Under the pieces are notes generated by a model, which was not told the DNA's origin, ran no database searches, and was given only the letters and a program-made list of their open reading frames with translations. Positions 44,632 through 57,669 of a stretch of DNA of 64,000 bases are shown here, piece after piece. Each line of letters starts with the position of its first letter. The first letter of the stretch is position 1. The DNA comes from Adiantum capillus-veneris. Taxonomy: Eukaryota; Streptophyta; Polypodiopsida; Polypodiales; Pteridaceae. The translations under genes and the position numbers were made by a program. The DNA lies in NCBI GenBank assembly GCA_014529385.2, contig CM043956.1:60709120-60773119 (forward strand), written 5' to 3'.

Positions 44632-44633
<2 letters not shown>

Positions 44634-44695
<62 letters not shown>
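44634..44695 (+). repeat. (TC)31 microsatellite
   Basis: Pure TC tract, opposite in sense to the neighbouring GA tracts. Confidence 0.95.
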
Positions 44696-44697
<2 letters not shown>

Positions 44698-44869
44698 CAC
44701 ACTGCTATTCTCCTTTTTGCCTTCTATGCAGATCAGGTTGTGCCATTTTACCTTTCAACCGGTCAGGCCATGCCTCACCTCTCGTCCACCAGCCCGTGAG
44801 CCATCTTCTTTTTTTGGGGCCACTTGGCTTGCATGAATCCCCATCTCCTTAATAGAAGTTGTATAGATG

Positions 44870-45950
44870 AATACCGCATATTAGTCTCTTTACATGCACC
44901 AACCAACCACAGACACAACGCTCTTGAAGATGATGGTGTGACTGCAAGGAAATATGGAAAGTTAGCGGAAGATCTACAAAAGATCTAAACAAGATTGGAC
45001 ATGGGCTGTTAAGAGATCATCGGATGAGAAGCTAGGTTGTGAGAGTGAAGCTCCAAAATGATGTGGGGGATCAATAGAAGGGATTGCCTCTGCCTCTACA
45101 AACACATACTACTAAGGCTACCTACGTGCCAACTTTGCCGACTCTGCTAAATATGTTTACAAGTCTCGGAATGCCTTACTGTCATGTGGGATTGGCTCAC
45201 TGGCTCAATGAGTTGCTCGACAGCAGGTTGAGGAGGAGTACTGGTTTGTGAGCACTCAAGGGTTTAATCTCACTATGCACAACACTCATCTTGATGAAGG
45301 CAATCCTTTTCTGTTGCCTTTGCCCGGTTTAATAGTTGTTATAGCATAAATCTTCAATCGAGCATCATGTTTTGCAGCATGTAGAGTATACATAGTGTTG
45401 GGGGCCTCATATGTGCACTTGTGAGGCGCTGTGACAACTATCTTGTTGTTGTCTTCAACTCCTCACAAGATCTATGAAGGGGATTTCATTATATAGCTCC
45501 CCTTCCTATGTTCACATTGCAGTTGACAGCAAGGATCCCTGCCATTTTCTTGTTATGGTTATCTTTTTGGTTAAGATGACATCAATGTTTTCATACTTTG
45601 AAGTTTTTGAGTCCAAAATGGGGAGATGGAAGGGTAGGTGGCAAAACCTTCATCAAATCTAATTCTATGATGCTCACTGCTGATTTCTTTATCCTTAATA
45701 GGTATTCAAACTCTAATTCTTCAACGATGTTGTTGGCTTATCATGCGGTCGAGAATGCATGGAACTCCATACAAACTCCATTTACTTCCCATATTATATG
45801 CTTTTCCAATTTGTAATTGTCATGCGAGTTGTCTAAAGTACAAAGGGTGACTCTTTCAAGCCTATGTAATTTTGGATGGTCATGACAATCTCTTCTCGGG
45901 CCTTGGAGAATCAGAGTTGCAACTCACACCTACTTCATCAAAAATTATGA
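44870..45950. other. No recognised feature
   Basis: Short open frames only; nothing recognised. Confidence 0.4.
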
Positions 45951-45954
45951 CTCC

Positions 45955-45993
45955 TACATGGGTGGAGGTGTCAAGAACACCTCCACCCATGTA
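45955..45993. repeat. Perfect short hairpin, 17-bp arms
   Basis: TACATGGGTGGAGGTGT and its exact reverse complement, separated by CAAGA. Confidence 0.95.
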
Positions 45994-45994
45994 A

Positions 45995-46019
45995 GCTCTG
46001 GTGTCAAGAACACCAGAGC
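45995..46019. repeat. Perfect short hairpin, 10-bp arms
   Basis: GCTCTGGTGT and its exact reverse complement, separated by the same CAAGA loop, one base after the preceding hairpin. Confidence 0.95.
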
Positions 46020-46219
46020 CTCTTATAGCTGCCTTGCCCCATCCTAGCACTAGTAAGAATATTGGAGCAGAGGGGGCCCTCTTCTACATGGTAGTGCGGA
46101 GTAAATCATGTTCTTCTCTTTTGTCTTCAGTGTATGATCTTTTGAAGAGCTCCTGGTATGTGAAGGCACCGCATGGCCTAATGAGAAGTCGTTCGTTCTC
46201 TCTCTTGGTGCACAGGCCA

Positions 46220-46420
46220 AGCTTGAGTACTCTCCTTTTCTAGAGAGTAAATCTCTTCTTATTTGGAGTAAATCCATTGAAGCAATATCTCTTTGGAATC
46301 TTTTGTTGATTGCTTCTACTTTACAGAGCAAATCCTTTTGGATGCTACTTTTTTTTATTGATACTACTTTACAGAGTAAATCCTTTTGGAGCCTTTTAAG
46401 TTTTGTTGATTAATGCTACT
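46220..46420 (+). repeat. Imperfect tandem of AGAGTAAATC(C/T) units
   Basis: CTACTTTACAGAG(C/T)AAATCCTTTTGGA occurs at about 46317 and 46368, with weaker copies (AGAGTAAATCTCTT, GGAGTAAATCC) at about 46240-46275. Nothing else was recognised. Confidence 0.55.
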
Positions 46421-46489
46421 TTTATGCAAACTGTGTTTCCATCAAGGCTAATACTATTGCTTTTAAGCAAAGATTTGCACCAAAAGTGG

Positions 46490-47150
46490 CGTCCTCAGCA
46501 AGGGTAGTCCCTCCCAAGCAAGTCGGCTCGTAGCAAAAGTAGTACTAAGAAATCTCCAAGCTGCTAAGGAGTGTCCTGTCCCTGAGCTGGTGGTGGAGTG
46601 TGAGAAGGGCTAGGAGAGAAGGCTATGCAGGTAATGGGTCGGGGGGTGCTAACGAAGGTGGAGGGAGGCTCCTCAGGAGAATCCTTCTATAAAGGGTCAA
46701 AATGATTCCCTATAGGAACCCAATGTTGTTGGCATGTGATAGGCGGCCACGAAGGATGGTGGTGTGGCGAGCCCATCCCTGGCGACAACGGCAAGACCAC
46801 ATGTACCCGTTGCCAACCATCATATGATTGACTATCAATATCTCAAGAAGTGCTAGCCTAAGCACCCTCGGTCTCTATCTGTTGTGCCTATCGATCCTTG
46901 GGAGGCTGACCATGTGTTGCAATTCCAGGTGTCCTGTGAGACAGACCTTCGTGAGATAGCCCATGTGTCTACATTTGGAGCACCACTTCAGGAGGCCCGA
47001 ATACTCGATGCTTTGGCAGAGCCAGTCGCCAGTCACCCTAGGTGGAAGGACTACCTTCAGGAGAGTGGGTGTCCCGAACTAAAATGCGTACAGTAGGTAT
47101 AACTATTGCCTTGGCACTGACTGAATCTGTCATGCGAGGCCTCGTCTTCA
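46490..47150 (-). pseudogene. L1 ORF1 relic related to the L1 at 8787-14968
   Basis: Minus strand knuckle CSKCRHMGYLTKVC at about 46950-46995. Plus-strand text parallels 14060-14560 in order (CCTCCTCAGG.G..TCCT, GGGTCAAAA.G.TT, GGAACCCA.TG.TG, GCCAACCATCA). ORF2 is absent, so this is a fragment. Confidence 0.65.
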
Positions 47151-49710
47151 AGGTAGTCCAATCTTGGAATCAATCCTAGATAAAAGTGAGAGGTAGGTCC
47201 AAAAATGTATGTGGAACACTATTGTCCCAAAATTATTTCCTCCCACATGAGCTTGTCATGTGTCTGAAGAGAAAAATAGGATGAAATCATTCTAGCATAT
47301 ACATCCGACTTGGAAAATTTAACCAAAGCATATGCAAAAATGAAATGAAACTAAATCATAGGCATGCCTGGAGGTTGAAAATAGCGTTCACTTACCCAAA
47401 TTCAAGTGCACTATGAAAAACTGAAATATACAACCTGAAAGGTACCTTATTAAAAAGCTAGCCTCAAAGAGCTAGTATATCATTGACATGTTAAACACTA
47501 AATGAAAGATTAGCAAAAATAAATGAATATTTAAGTGTTGAGTTAAATTATGCAATTCTAAACCCCTTGGTTGAATGCTGCAATTCTAAACTCCTTGGTT
47601 AGGTTCTACATGGAAACTGTTGAAACTAGCAATTAATGGTGACCAAGATAGGCTATCATGTCCAACTTGTAAAGTTGACTTATCCACTACCCTCTTGGAA
47701 AATCTTTCCTTGAAAGTACAATTGTAAAGAGATCAATCAATGACCATCAACACTATTTGGCATTAGCTGGGTCATACGCTTGGAAATGACGTTTCTATAT
47801 CCCCAATTGGTGCTATAAATTAATCAGCAAATCCTCTCAAGTTGGAACCTTATTCACAATTGGAGCTTGAAATAATCATACCTCCTAATGAACAGACGAG
47901 AAAGATTCCAACACCCCAAAGGAGGTAGTCATACTAGGTTTTCTTGGGTGCTCAAACAAGAGATTACTTGCTTTGAGGCTCTCTTAGTCTATTCATTTCA
48001 TCCCATGAGTTAATGATTTGATTTGATTGCAAGGCCATGCCTACTTGCTACCTATAGAAAGCATCATCCTTAGTGACTACACCTTGTGCATAGAGTCAAT
48101 GATGTAATGTGCCCACTGTTGTAGAAATATACAACAATCACAAGGAGATATGCCAGCCTCACACCTTCCTTAATAGAGTAGGTGATGTTATAGCGGAAGC
48201 ATCAACAATGATTTAGTGGAATAGGTCCCACCGTATTGGCATGTCATACATGTGTATTAGAAAAAATAAAGTGATAAGCCCTTGGTGTCAATGACGGTCT
48301 CAACGGTGTGAGCTGATGGCATAAGTGCCTGAACAATTTATATTGGCATAACCTAAAATTTGCTAACCTTGCTTCCCAACTGTGGTAAATTGTCATGAAA
48401 TTTAGAAGTAAATTCTCGCTTGAAAGTGAAGTGCAATATGAGTTTGTCATATGAGCTGAGAGAGCCGTCGTACAAACCATGCATGCCATCATGGCTTGGT
48501 TCATATTTACCTTTAATGAAAAAGCATGTAAACCTATTGGAAAGTCCTCCTAAGTTCGTATCCTAATTGTGCATTCCACACGTTGGAAGCTTCTATGATA
48601 TATGCCCTAAGGTGAAGCCTTGCTTCATAGAAGTCCATCAAAAAGATGAAGTAGACCAAAGCCTGAGTACTCATAGCTAACAGATGCTTGTGCTCTGACA
48701 ACTAGATATCAAAACAGAAGGCAACCAACCTTGTTGAGCTTTCACAGAGAATCGGCTTTATTGAAGCTTACATCTTATTGAGAATCCTGACAGTAAATAG
48801 CTCAAGAAATATAGCTATCAAACTTCATCTAACTACCAACTCTGCTTGCCTTTGCTTGACAATTTGGCATCGTAAAAAAATTTTGCAAGATTGAATAAGT
48901 TCAAAACTTGAACTTAAATTTAACATACTTATTGATTTTTTGGAATCATCGCCCTTGGCATTGGAAGTCGTAGCAGCCTATAGTATGGTTTTCAACATTG
49001 GATTCAGCTCATAGTTGTGCGGATGTCAATGTGCTTCATGTATTTATTTTACCTACACTCTGGCAAGTTGTATATGCTTTGGAGTGACCATGAACCCAAT
49101 GCATATATATAGATATGGAGTTGTGCTCCTAAAAGCCTTGCCTTTTCCATCCATTTGATAGCACAAAGGGATACAGGCGAACTAAATGTATGTAGCCTTT
49201 CTCCTTAGTTAAAACATGACCAATGTACCATGGTGCACTTATGGAACTATCATATTAGACACGGTTAAAAGATAATTAACACCGCCGATTGTTGACCTTG
49301 TCAAGTAGGCTACCTTACTCGAGCCATAAAAATATCTACAATAATTACACAAGCAAAGTGTACCTAATATTGCTTGCATGTCCTTGTTGCCAGTTACCTT
49401 TCAAAACCCATTGAATCTAGCTTGTCGAAGATAACGGGTTGATCATATTTGTTTCTAATTGCATCGAGTTCAAAAAACTTGCCTAGGAGCAATGTCCGAG
49501 AAAATCCAAAGCTCAAAAATAGAGAAATAGATGTCTATCAGCTTCTTGAATTGCAATAAATGGTCAACCATGTCAAATACCTTTACCTTACAAGCCACAT
49601 GCCTTGCCTATACTTGCCTTACTGCAATTAAATAACTTATCAATTGTGGTTGATGATTCTTGACCGCCTTGGAGCAAGATCTTTTGCTTGAAAATTTGAA
49701 ACCTTGCTCG
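47151..49710. other. Unrecognised intergenic stretch
   Basis: AT-rich, with a few short minus-strand frames (for example 48244-48504). No motif or repeat was recognised. Confidence 0.4.
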
Positions 49711-49940
49711 TGTTGGAATTAGGGTTGCAGGGAAACACACACGGCTTGGAGAATATGAAGGAAGCTCAAGGCACAAAGCAGAGAGTGTATTACTTAGTGT
49801 GCTATGGAAACATAGATATCCCTAGAGTGATAGATGTATATACAATGCACGTGGGAAAAAAATCTCCTAATGAGGGAAAAAATGCCCCGATGGTCCTAGT
49901 GTGCTCACACACATCACTACCACATGTATATGGTGAAAAA
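49711..49940 (-). repeat. Copia 3' LTR
   Basis: On + it starts TGTTGGAATTAGGGTTGCAG, aligned with 54164-54390. The inner end is eroded (TGGTGAAAAAA). Confidence 0.85.
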
Positions 49941-50149
49941 ATCCTCCCTTGGAGTGGTGCGGGGAATGAGAGATGGCACCTAGAGTATAGGGAAGTGCCA
50001 TGCCCTGAGGACATGATCAGTCCACAAAGGGGACTAAGCCCAAAGCTTTGCGGAAAGCTTCAAACTATTCACAAGACAATACTTTGTGAAAAGATCTGCA
50101 AGGTTATCCTGTGTTGGTACATAAGCCAAGATAATCTCTTTTGTTGAGA

Positions 50150-53030
50150 GCCTCTCCATGTGCTTTGTGCAAGCATGAAAAATTGGGTTCCTCGCAACTG
50201 CCAATGCGCTCTGACTGTTAGTGTAGATTGTGTTGGTAGTGTCCTATCCAATACCCAAATCAGCCATAAGGCATCTGAGCCATACAGACTCAACCATACC
50301 TGTGATACTACCCTGTACTCAGCCTCACAACTAGAAGTGGCCACAATAGGTTGCTTCTTTCTCAACCATGAGATACATGAACTGTAGAGCATGAAACAAA
50401 AACCACTTGTGGACACTCGTGTGTCAAAACAATCAGCCCAATAATCTGAGTTCAAAAAAGCATGTGAATCTGGCGGCAATGATCTCATCTTAGGATAAAA
50501 CAAGCCAAGATGTAAAGTGCCACTCAAGTAGCAAAAAATACTCTTGACAGCCTCCCCATGCTTAGACACTGGTCTATACATGAATCTGCTAACGTGTGAG
50601 ATTGCAACTGGATATCCAGCCTCGTGTTGCATACATAAACAGGGCAATAAACATCACTTTGGTAAAGAGTGATCAGCAAATCATCCACATAGAGAATGAC
50701 AATGAGAAGTACATAACCCTCATGCTTTACATACAATCGCTTTCTGTTGGACTATTATGAAAGCCTCGTTTGACCAAATGAGTGTCAACCTTCTCATACC
50801 AAGCACAATGAGATTGCTTCAACCCATAAAACTATTTCTTACATTTACACACTTTATCTTTCTACCCTTTAATGACAAAACCGTGAGGCTGTGTTACAAA
50901 AACTTCATCAAATATGTCACCATTCAAGAAAGAAGTAATAATGTCTTACTGATGTACATCCCAACCAAAAGGAGCTACCAATGCACATAGAGAATGCATA
51001 GTAGTCATACAACAAGTGGGAGAAAAAATCTCTTCATAATCTATGCCTTTTTGTTGTGCATAACCCTTTGCAACAAGTTGAGACTTATATCGAATCTCAC
51101 CATCCGGCTTGCATTTCAACTTGTAAACCCACTTTGTATCAATGGACTTTTTGCCAGGAGGCAAATCACATAAAGTCCATGTGTCATTTTCTATAAGTGC
51201 ATCATATTCTGATTGCATGGCAGCCATCCAATGTTTTTAAATTTGTGCTTCATCAAAAGACAAAGGTTTCTCAACATCACATAAGCTAGACACAGCCAAA
51301 GCATAACAATCTGATGCATAAGATGCATGGTGAGAACCTAAACGAGTACGACTAGACAAAGGTGCATCCAATTTATTATCATGCAAAGTATGCACCAACC
51401 ATTTTGGCATACCTCTAGCCTGCCCATTCTTAGCCCTTTCCTCATCAAGTAAATCATGTAATCTACATCAGTAATAGGTTGATTTGTAACATTTTTAGAA
51501 ACCACCATAGGCTGTACATTTGCCTTATTGGAATTTGCGTTCGAACTTCTCCCATTGAAAAGAGACATCAAAGAGTATTATATATCCTATGAGCTTACAT
51601 TATTGTCTCTAGTACATGATAGCAAGGGCTGAATAGAATCTTCCACAAACACAACATCCCGTGAGACCCAGGTATGCCTTGTTTGCAGATGATACAACCT
51701 GTAACCTTTGCTTTCACCACTATAACCAACAAAAATACATTTGACAGCCTTATCATCCAATTTTCTGTGTTGCATTTATGGCACCAAAGCATATGCCAAA
51801 CAACCGAAAACATGCATGTGCTCAATATAAGGCTTTCTATCATGACATGCTTCATATGGAGGCATAGACTGCAAAGATTTTGTAGGACATATGTTAAGTA
51901 CATAAGTGGCACACATGATGGCCTCAAGCCAAAACGAATACGGCAAAGCTTGACTTTTGACCATAAATCATGCCATTTTTGTAAGTGACCTATTTTTTCT
52001 CTCAGCAACACCATTATTTTGAGGTGTATACGGCACTGGACATTGGTGTTTTATCCCACACTATCCAAAAATACATTAAATTCATGAGACATATACTCCC
52101 CCCCTTGATCTGAACGGAGGGTGCCCATAGTACATTTTGAGACATTTTCAGCCATAGGTAGAAAGTTTTTGAAGCACATAACACTTTGAAATTTTCCTTA
52201 AGCGGATACACCAATGCATGCCTAGAGTAGTCATCAATGAAAGTCATGAAGTAAAGGTAAAATTTCCCAAGGACGAAGTTTGCATGGGCCCACAAATATC
52301 ACTATGCACAAGTTGCAACAGCCCTAACTGAACCATCCTTTGGAAACTTCGAACGCTGCATACAACCCAAAATACAACCTTCACAAACATGTTTGACATG
52401 TGCTTCAAGAGGCGGCAAAGAAGCAACCATATCAATTTTTTGCGAATGCAACAAACTGGCAAAATTCAGATACAGAAAACGTGCATGCCAAATTTTTGCA
52501 TCTCAAGCAGTCTTTGAATCCACAATTGCATTTGCAGAATTCTATCCACACTTGTCATACAAAGTGAGCTTATACAGCACACAACATAAAATGCCACATG
52601 CAACAATTCCATTACCAAAACTGAGATCATGTATTGTATATATGTCATCCACAAATCTGACTACAAGACCACGTTTAGCAAGTTAGATACAAACAAAAGA
52701 TTCTTCTTGATTTGAGGTACATATAATGCATCAACAAGTGTGAAAGAACTGCCATTTGCAGCAGTCAACATAATATTTCCAACTCCCTTAACCGGATAAG
52801 AGGCATTGTTTGCACAAGTGACTGTATTCCCGTGAGGACATCCTCAAGAGAGGTAAACAAGTCACTATGAGACATAATGTGCTTTGTAGCACCACTATGA
52901 AAGTACCGCACATGAGCATCTATAGCAACTGACATACATGCATCATGGATAGAAGGATCATAAGTGCACTATGCACTAAAATCCCATTCTACATCAACAT
53001 CAGCATCACAATCTCCTTTCACAGAAGACT
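50150..53030 (-). pseudogene. Copia pol (protease, integrase, RT, RNase H)
   Basis: Minus strand: protease SGATKHIMSHSDLFTSLE (about 52830-52890), integrase core LRSDQGGEYMSHEF (about 52080-52125), an FVGYSGESKGYRLY-type block (51587-51775) and RT KWVYKLKCKPDGE, AKGYAQQKGIDYEEIFSP (about 51020-51150). An FYGLKQ segment follows (about 50815), then RNase H SSCEAEYR (about 50320). The order is that of Ty1/copia. Stops and frameshifts are frequent. Confidence 0.85.
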
Positions 53031-53099
53031 CAACAATAGCTACACTTGTAGTGGAATCGGCCTCTTCCTTCTTAGCCTCTTTTGCCTCTTTCAGCTTGG

Positions 53100-53869
53100 C
53101 CTATTTTGCCTTCAACTTAGGACACTGCTTGATCAAGTGATCATTAGCTTTACAATAATGGCAACACGTCTTCTTTTTTCCCTTTTCACCAGAATTCCTA
53201 GACGAATTGCTGCCAACAAAAGCATTAGGAACAGGTGATTTACCACTCATAGAAGAACCATGAGAAGTGGCTACATTGTTGTTACCACCTTTTCTTTGAG
53301 CAGCAATAAAGGCATGTTCAAAGTACTAGCAAAAGTCTGGTAAGAATCTGGCAAAGCATCAAGAACTGTTAGAAATGACTTCACCTGCAAAAATAAGTTG
53401 CTCATTGATATCCTTGACACGAGCAAGGAAAGTGTCCATCATATCTTTCTCATGCATAATCTTCAACTCCAGCTCTTTACACAGCAATGCAATTTTAGCC
53501 TCATTGCGACTTGCATAAAGACCTGCGAAAATATCCAAGCCTATTTTGCAAATTTTGATGAACAAATATGAGGAGTAATAGTGCACTTCATAGACAACGC
53601 AATCAATGCGCATAGTTTACATCCCAATGAGCTTACTCAACCGTGGGCAAAAGAGCCCTAGTAGTAGCAATCCTACCACCAAAACCTACAAAATCCTCAA
53701 CATTGCCTACATCCTCAGACCAATGGCGTGCACAATATTCCAAATGCCCTTTGACACAAGGACATGTTGCATCATATAAACCCACATCTGTGTAGTTGTC
53801 AGTCATGGCAAATGTTGCACCTGATGTGAAAACTACCCAAAAAGAGGAGAAACGAAGCGGGAACAACAC
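53100..53869 (-). pseudogene. Copia gag with CCHC knuckle
   Basis: Minus strand: N-terminal MTDNYTDVGLYD and VEDFVGFGGRIATTRALLP (53820-53633), a middle part with CKELELKIMHEKDMMDTFLA, and knuckle CHYCKANDHLIKQC at about 53125-53165. Two stops and a frameshift break it. Confidence 0.75.
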
Positions 53870-54142
53870 ATGCTATATAGTTGTAGAAGATCGTAAAAGA
53901 CTTGTTATGCAAAAAATAGCACTCACAAAAATTTTGCACAAAATGACAAAATAGCATGTGCAATACTGCCTATAGTAGAAAAAGAGGCCAAAATGAGCCC
54001 GAATAAAAAATTCAAGCAAACCAAGCTTCTACAAAATCTCCTTAAGTATTTTTCAACCTACTGATGCTTACTAAAGCTCACAAAAATTGAGGAATGTGAG
54101 CAGGCATGTGTTGAAGCTGCTGGCGACTAAGCCCGAGAGGAT

Positions 54143-54162
54143 GCAACCTGCTGTGATACCAA
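54143..54162 (-). promoter_or_regulatory. Copia primer-binding site
   Basis: Minus strand TTGGTATCACAGCAGGTTGC next to the LTR end, differing from the initiator tRNA-Met consensus mainly by C for G. Confidence 0.82.
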
Positions 54163-54163
54163 T

Positions 54164-54390
54164 TGTTGGAATTAGGTTTGCACGGAAACACACACAACTT
54201 GGAGAAGAGGAATGAAGCTCAAGGCACACAATAGAGAGTGTATTACTTATTGCACTATGGAAAGATAGATAGACCTAGAGTGATGGGCGTATATACAATG
54301 CACGAGGGCAAAAACTTCCTAGTGAGGGAAAAATGCCATGACAGTCCTAAGTGTATTCACACACATCACTACCGCATGTGTATGGTAACA
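54164..54390 (-). repeat. Copia 5' LTR
   Basis: On + it starts TGTTGGAATTAGGTTTGCAC and ends TATGGTAACA (227 bp). Confidence 0.87.
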
Positions 54391-55147
54391 ACCCGTCATG
54401 TTTGCTTTTTCATGTCAGATCGTAGAAAAAGCCCTAAGTTTGTAGCCCAATTCTCATCTCGAGGAAGTCCCCAATGTTACGGATCTTCTCTTGATCGTTG
54501 GCCATGGCCAATTCCCATCCTTTCCTATGCAAGCCCTATGGCTTAGGTAGGAGGACATTTGCAAATATTTAAGGTCGCAAGGTCAACCTCCCATGCTTGC
54601 CCATGATTCTCCAATGTCACCATGCCTTGCATAGATTTTGACATGGGTTTTGTGGTTATGTGACAGCCATTTGTCTCCTTGAGAAGCAACCACTTGTCTT
54701 CAGTTTCTCGCTTTTCCAAATCCATGTTACTTAGATGACTTTGCCAACTCTTGTCGTTGTCGAGCTTTCCCTTTTGCATGGCCATTGCATGCATCCTAAG
54801 GGCCTTCACAACCCTCATATGGCCTAGGTTTTAGTCGTGCTTGAATGTGGTTGTTGGGGCATGAGCGCCCATGTTCCTGCTGGAACCACCCTTGGCCAAA
54901 TAAGGGCCAATTAAGGCCTCCAGTATGAATTCTCCAAGAAAATCCATGGCGGGTTGATGCTCGTGCAGCAACAACTTATGTTTTCCATGCCTGGGTTCTC
55001 TCAACAAGAGCAATTGCAGGCCTTTTGAAGCAAGTTGAACCCAAATCATTTTTTGTGTAGGAGGTTGCTCCGATAGGCCTTCACCCTCTATCTACATGCC
55101 TTGCTTGACCCAAGGGGCCATGCCCACACCATGGCAGCTTCATGATT
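54391..55147. other. No recognised feature
   Basis: Two minus-strand frames (54543-54818, 54831-55049) show no known motif. Confidence 0.4.
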
Positions 55148-55164
55148 GGGGGGGGGCGGAGGAA

Positions 55165-55196
<32 letters not shown>

Positions 55197-55218
55197 GAGA
55201 GAGAGAGAGAGAGAGAGA
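55148..55218 (+). repeat. Poly-G (G9, G31) plus (GA)n
   Basis: G runs at 55148-55156 and 55165-55195, then GA units to about 55218. The G31 run could form G-quadruplex structure. Confidence 0.95.
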
Positions 55219-55394
55219 ACAAAGACCCCATGCCTAAGAAGCTCTATATCTCCATGCTCCTCCCTTGCTTGTCTTCCCTGAGCTCTGATACCAAATATGA
55301 GATAATGGGAACTGACACATGCAACTCTCCACCCATCCATGCCATATATCAGTTAAGGGTCTTGAGCCCGTGCTATGGCGTAAGAGAGAAAGTG

Positions 55395-55586
55395 AAAGAG
55401 AGGAACAATGTAGGATCTAATACCAGAGTCCCATGTGCAATCTTGTGAGCTGTGAAGTGAGTGGATTTAACATCAATGGAGCTATCACAAAGAGAGGAAC
55501 AATGTAGGATCTAATACCAGAGTCCCATGTGCAATCTTGTGAGCTGTGAAGTGAGTGGATTTAACATCAATGGAGCTATCACAAAG
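55395..55586 (+). repeat. 94-bp tandem duplication
   Basis: AAAGAGAGGAACAATGTAGG starts at 55395 and 55489; the two units appear identical over their length. Confidence 0.95.
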
Positions 55587-56251
55587 CGTCTAAACACATA
55601 TACACACACACACACACATCTGCATGCTGACAAATAGAATAAGTCATGAGTTTACTCATGCTATCTGACAAAACTTTACAATTTGGCAAGAATCAATCGG
55701 AGATTACATATGTGGAGTTGCTGGCACTCACATTATCTTGCACACATATAGGAATACACACTTTACATGCACATATTGTGCTCTCTATTGCAATTTTTGA
55801 CTTGCAATGTACACAGGTACACACCCACGTACAGTCACATATGCACATGCATGCACACAAGGTGTAGACTTTTTTACACCCTGTAATGTTGTCACTTAAT
55901 AGATTTCCACTCCCTTCATGTACATCATCTCTTTCGAGCATAGCTATCGGAATGCTGACTGCAACAATGCTCACTAATAGAGAATGATCCCACACACACA
56001 TCCCTTTCATAATGGGGTTTTCCTTGATCCACCGCTTGAATTCCATTGTAACCTACAAATATCGCTTATGAGCTCTCACGTATCCCTATCAGTCACACCA
56101 AGCTTTTGGTTGGTTTTGAAATTGTTGATAAAAATGGAGAAGTTGAAAATTTTCTTTCTAATAGTCCACCTCACTTGCTTCAATTAATTTCTCCACCTCT
56201 TCTTGGTAGGCACCCAATGGATGCAGCTACATAGGCTCTCTTTAAAGCAAG

Positions 56252-56252
<1 letters not shown>
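55587..56252. other. CA-rich stretch with no recognised gene
   Basis: Scattered ACACAC and CACATG phrases; nothing coding recognised. Confidence 0.4.

Positions 56253-56290
<38 letters not shown>
56253..56290 (+). repeat. (CA)19 microsatellite
   Basis: Pure CA tract. Shorter ones lie at about 56615-56630 and 56965-56980 within a CA-rich kilobase. Confidence 0.95.
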
Positions 56291-56295
<5 letters not shown>

Positions 56296-57144
56296 AAAAC
56301 TATCTATAGATTTGATATGGCTCACTCACACAATCACACAACCACATGGACTTGCATTAAAGTAGGGTGATTCAGAACTTGTTATCAAAATCTTATCTCC
56401 CTCGCTCACTGATGGCTATAGCTCACTTATGGCTATAGCTCATCAAAGGCTCCTTGCATACGGATATACGGATATACACATGCAACACCGACACTGGGAG
56501 TTCCCGCACACACTCACACACATACTCTTGCGAACTTGGCCGAGTATGAAGCTCCACCCTACAACGCTAGTATTTTTTGGTGCGTTCTCAACCTCTTCTC
56601 TAATCACTTGCATCCACACACACACACACAAATTGTAGGAGCCATTTGTTCTCCACATCTGTACATATGTGTGATCATGCACATACTTACCTGCTTGCAC
56701 ACCGGCTTTGAGCCGTAAGGGGGGTTATCATGTCCACACATACTCACACATGCATACACAAACACATCGAGGCTCATAAGAATTTACATATCTCTCTCTG
56801 GGACACCCATGGTTTATTGTCGATGCTACATGCATAACACCTTGCAAGCCCTTTTGGTTGGAGATATCAAGCCTCAAACTATATCTTTGGGAACTAGAAC
56901 ATGGCAGCATAGCTCTCCTTAATCGATCCCTTCTCTAGGTTGGCCTCCATCGCTTGACACAAACACACACACACACACAATAAGAATGATAGAATATGCA
57001 GCTACCATGGCAGTCCACATCCAGCTTCTATCACCTACAAACCCGTGACATTGTCAAAATGAAAAGATGACATATGTAGGTACATCTACACCTACTCAAT
57101 ACATTTGATTTTTTTGGTAAATAATAGTCTTTTATGGAAATTTA

Positions 57145-57305
57145 TGTACTTACTGTGTCGAGTAAAGACATTGGAATTTGTAGTATAAAGGAAATTTCAA
57201 TAGGTAATCAAATGAGTGTTGAACTCATAAATTTGTGTACTTACTATGCCGAGTAAAGACATTGGAGTTTGTAGTATATATGAAATTTCAATAGGAACTC
57301 AAATG
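57145..57305 (+). repeat. 91-bp tandem pair, diverged
   Basis: TGTACTTACT.TG.CGAGTAAAGACATTGGA.TTTGTAGTAT occurs at 57145 and 57236 with scattered mismatches. Confidence 0.85.
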
Positions 57306-57669
57306 CGTTATTAACAAATGCAGGGTTATCTACTTTGGAGGAATAAAGTTCCAAGTACAGTATACATTTTGACATTCTGAAGATTGATAGTAGTTGCTTG
57401 TTTTTCTTTTTTGATGTCGTCAACCTCCTATGAGGGTCTCGTAATAGATGGCAACCTATGGAATTTTTCAAAAAGTATCAGAATGCAAACAAGGTACTAG
57501 TCAAAATCTTGAAATTTAGGGCAGATGCACACTCACAAAAAACCAAATCTAGGAATTGACTGCTTATTTATGGCTTGGAGCTGCACAGTGCCTAACGGTT
57601 TTGTTGAGCTTCATTGACGACGACAATCTTCATGGAAATAGTATAATGGACCTCTACTTGCACACCTAC

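Larger units (their letters stand above)
49711..54390 (-). mobile_element. Complete but decayed Ty1/copia element
   Basis: 4.7 kb with LTRs of about 0.23 kb at both ends. On the minus strand it runs 5' LTR 54390-54164, PBS, gag, protease, integrase, RT, RNase H, purine tract CCAAGGGAGGA (about 49950) and 3' LTR to 49711. No matching 5-bp target duplication was seen (GCTCG left, ACCCG right). All coding domains contain stops. It shares its LTR family with the plus-strand copy at 31334. Confidence 0.88.

Noticed and set aside
44441-44698. Open frames made of RE/SL dipeptide runs here and at 16048-16236, 18593-18805, 28117-28360, 60651-60905
   Set aside because: These are translations of CT/GA microsatellites, not genes.
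54391-55049. Minus-strand frames that might be a small gene
   Set aside because: No motif, no splice-supported extension, and they sit between a copia LTR and a poly-G block.
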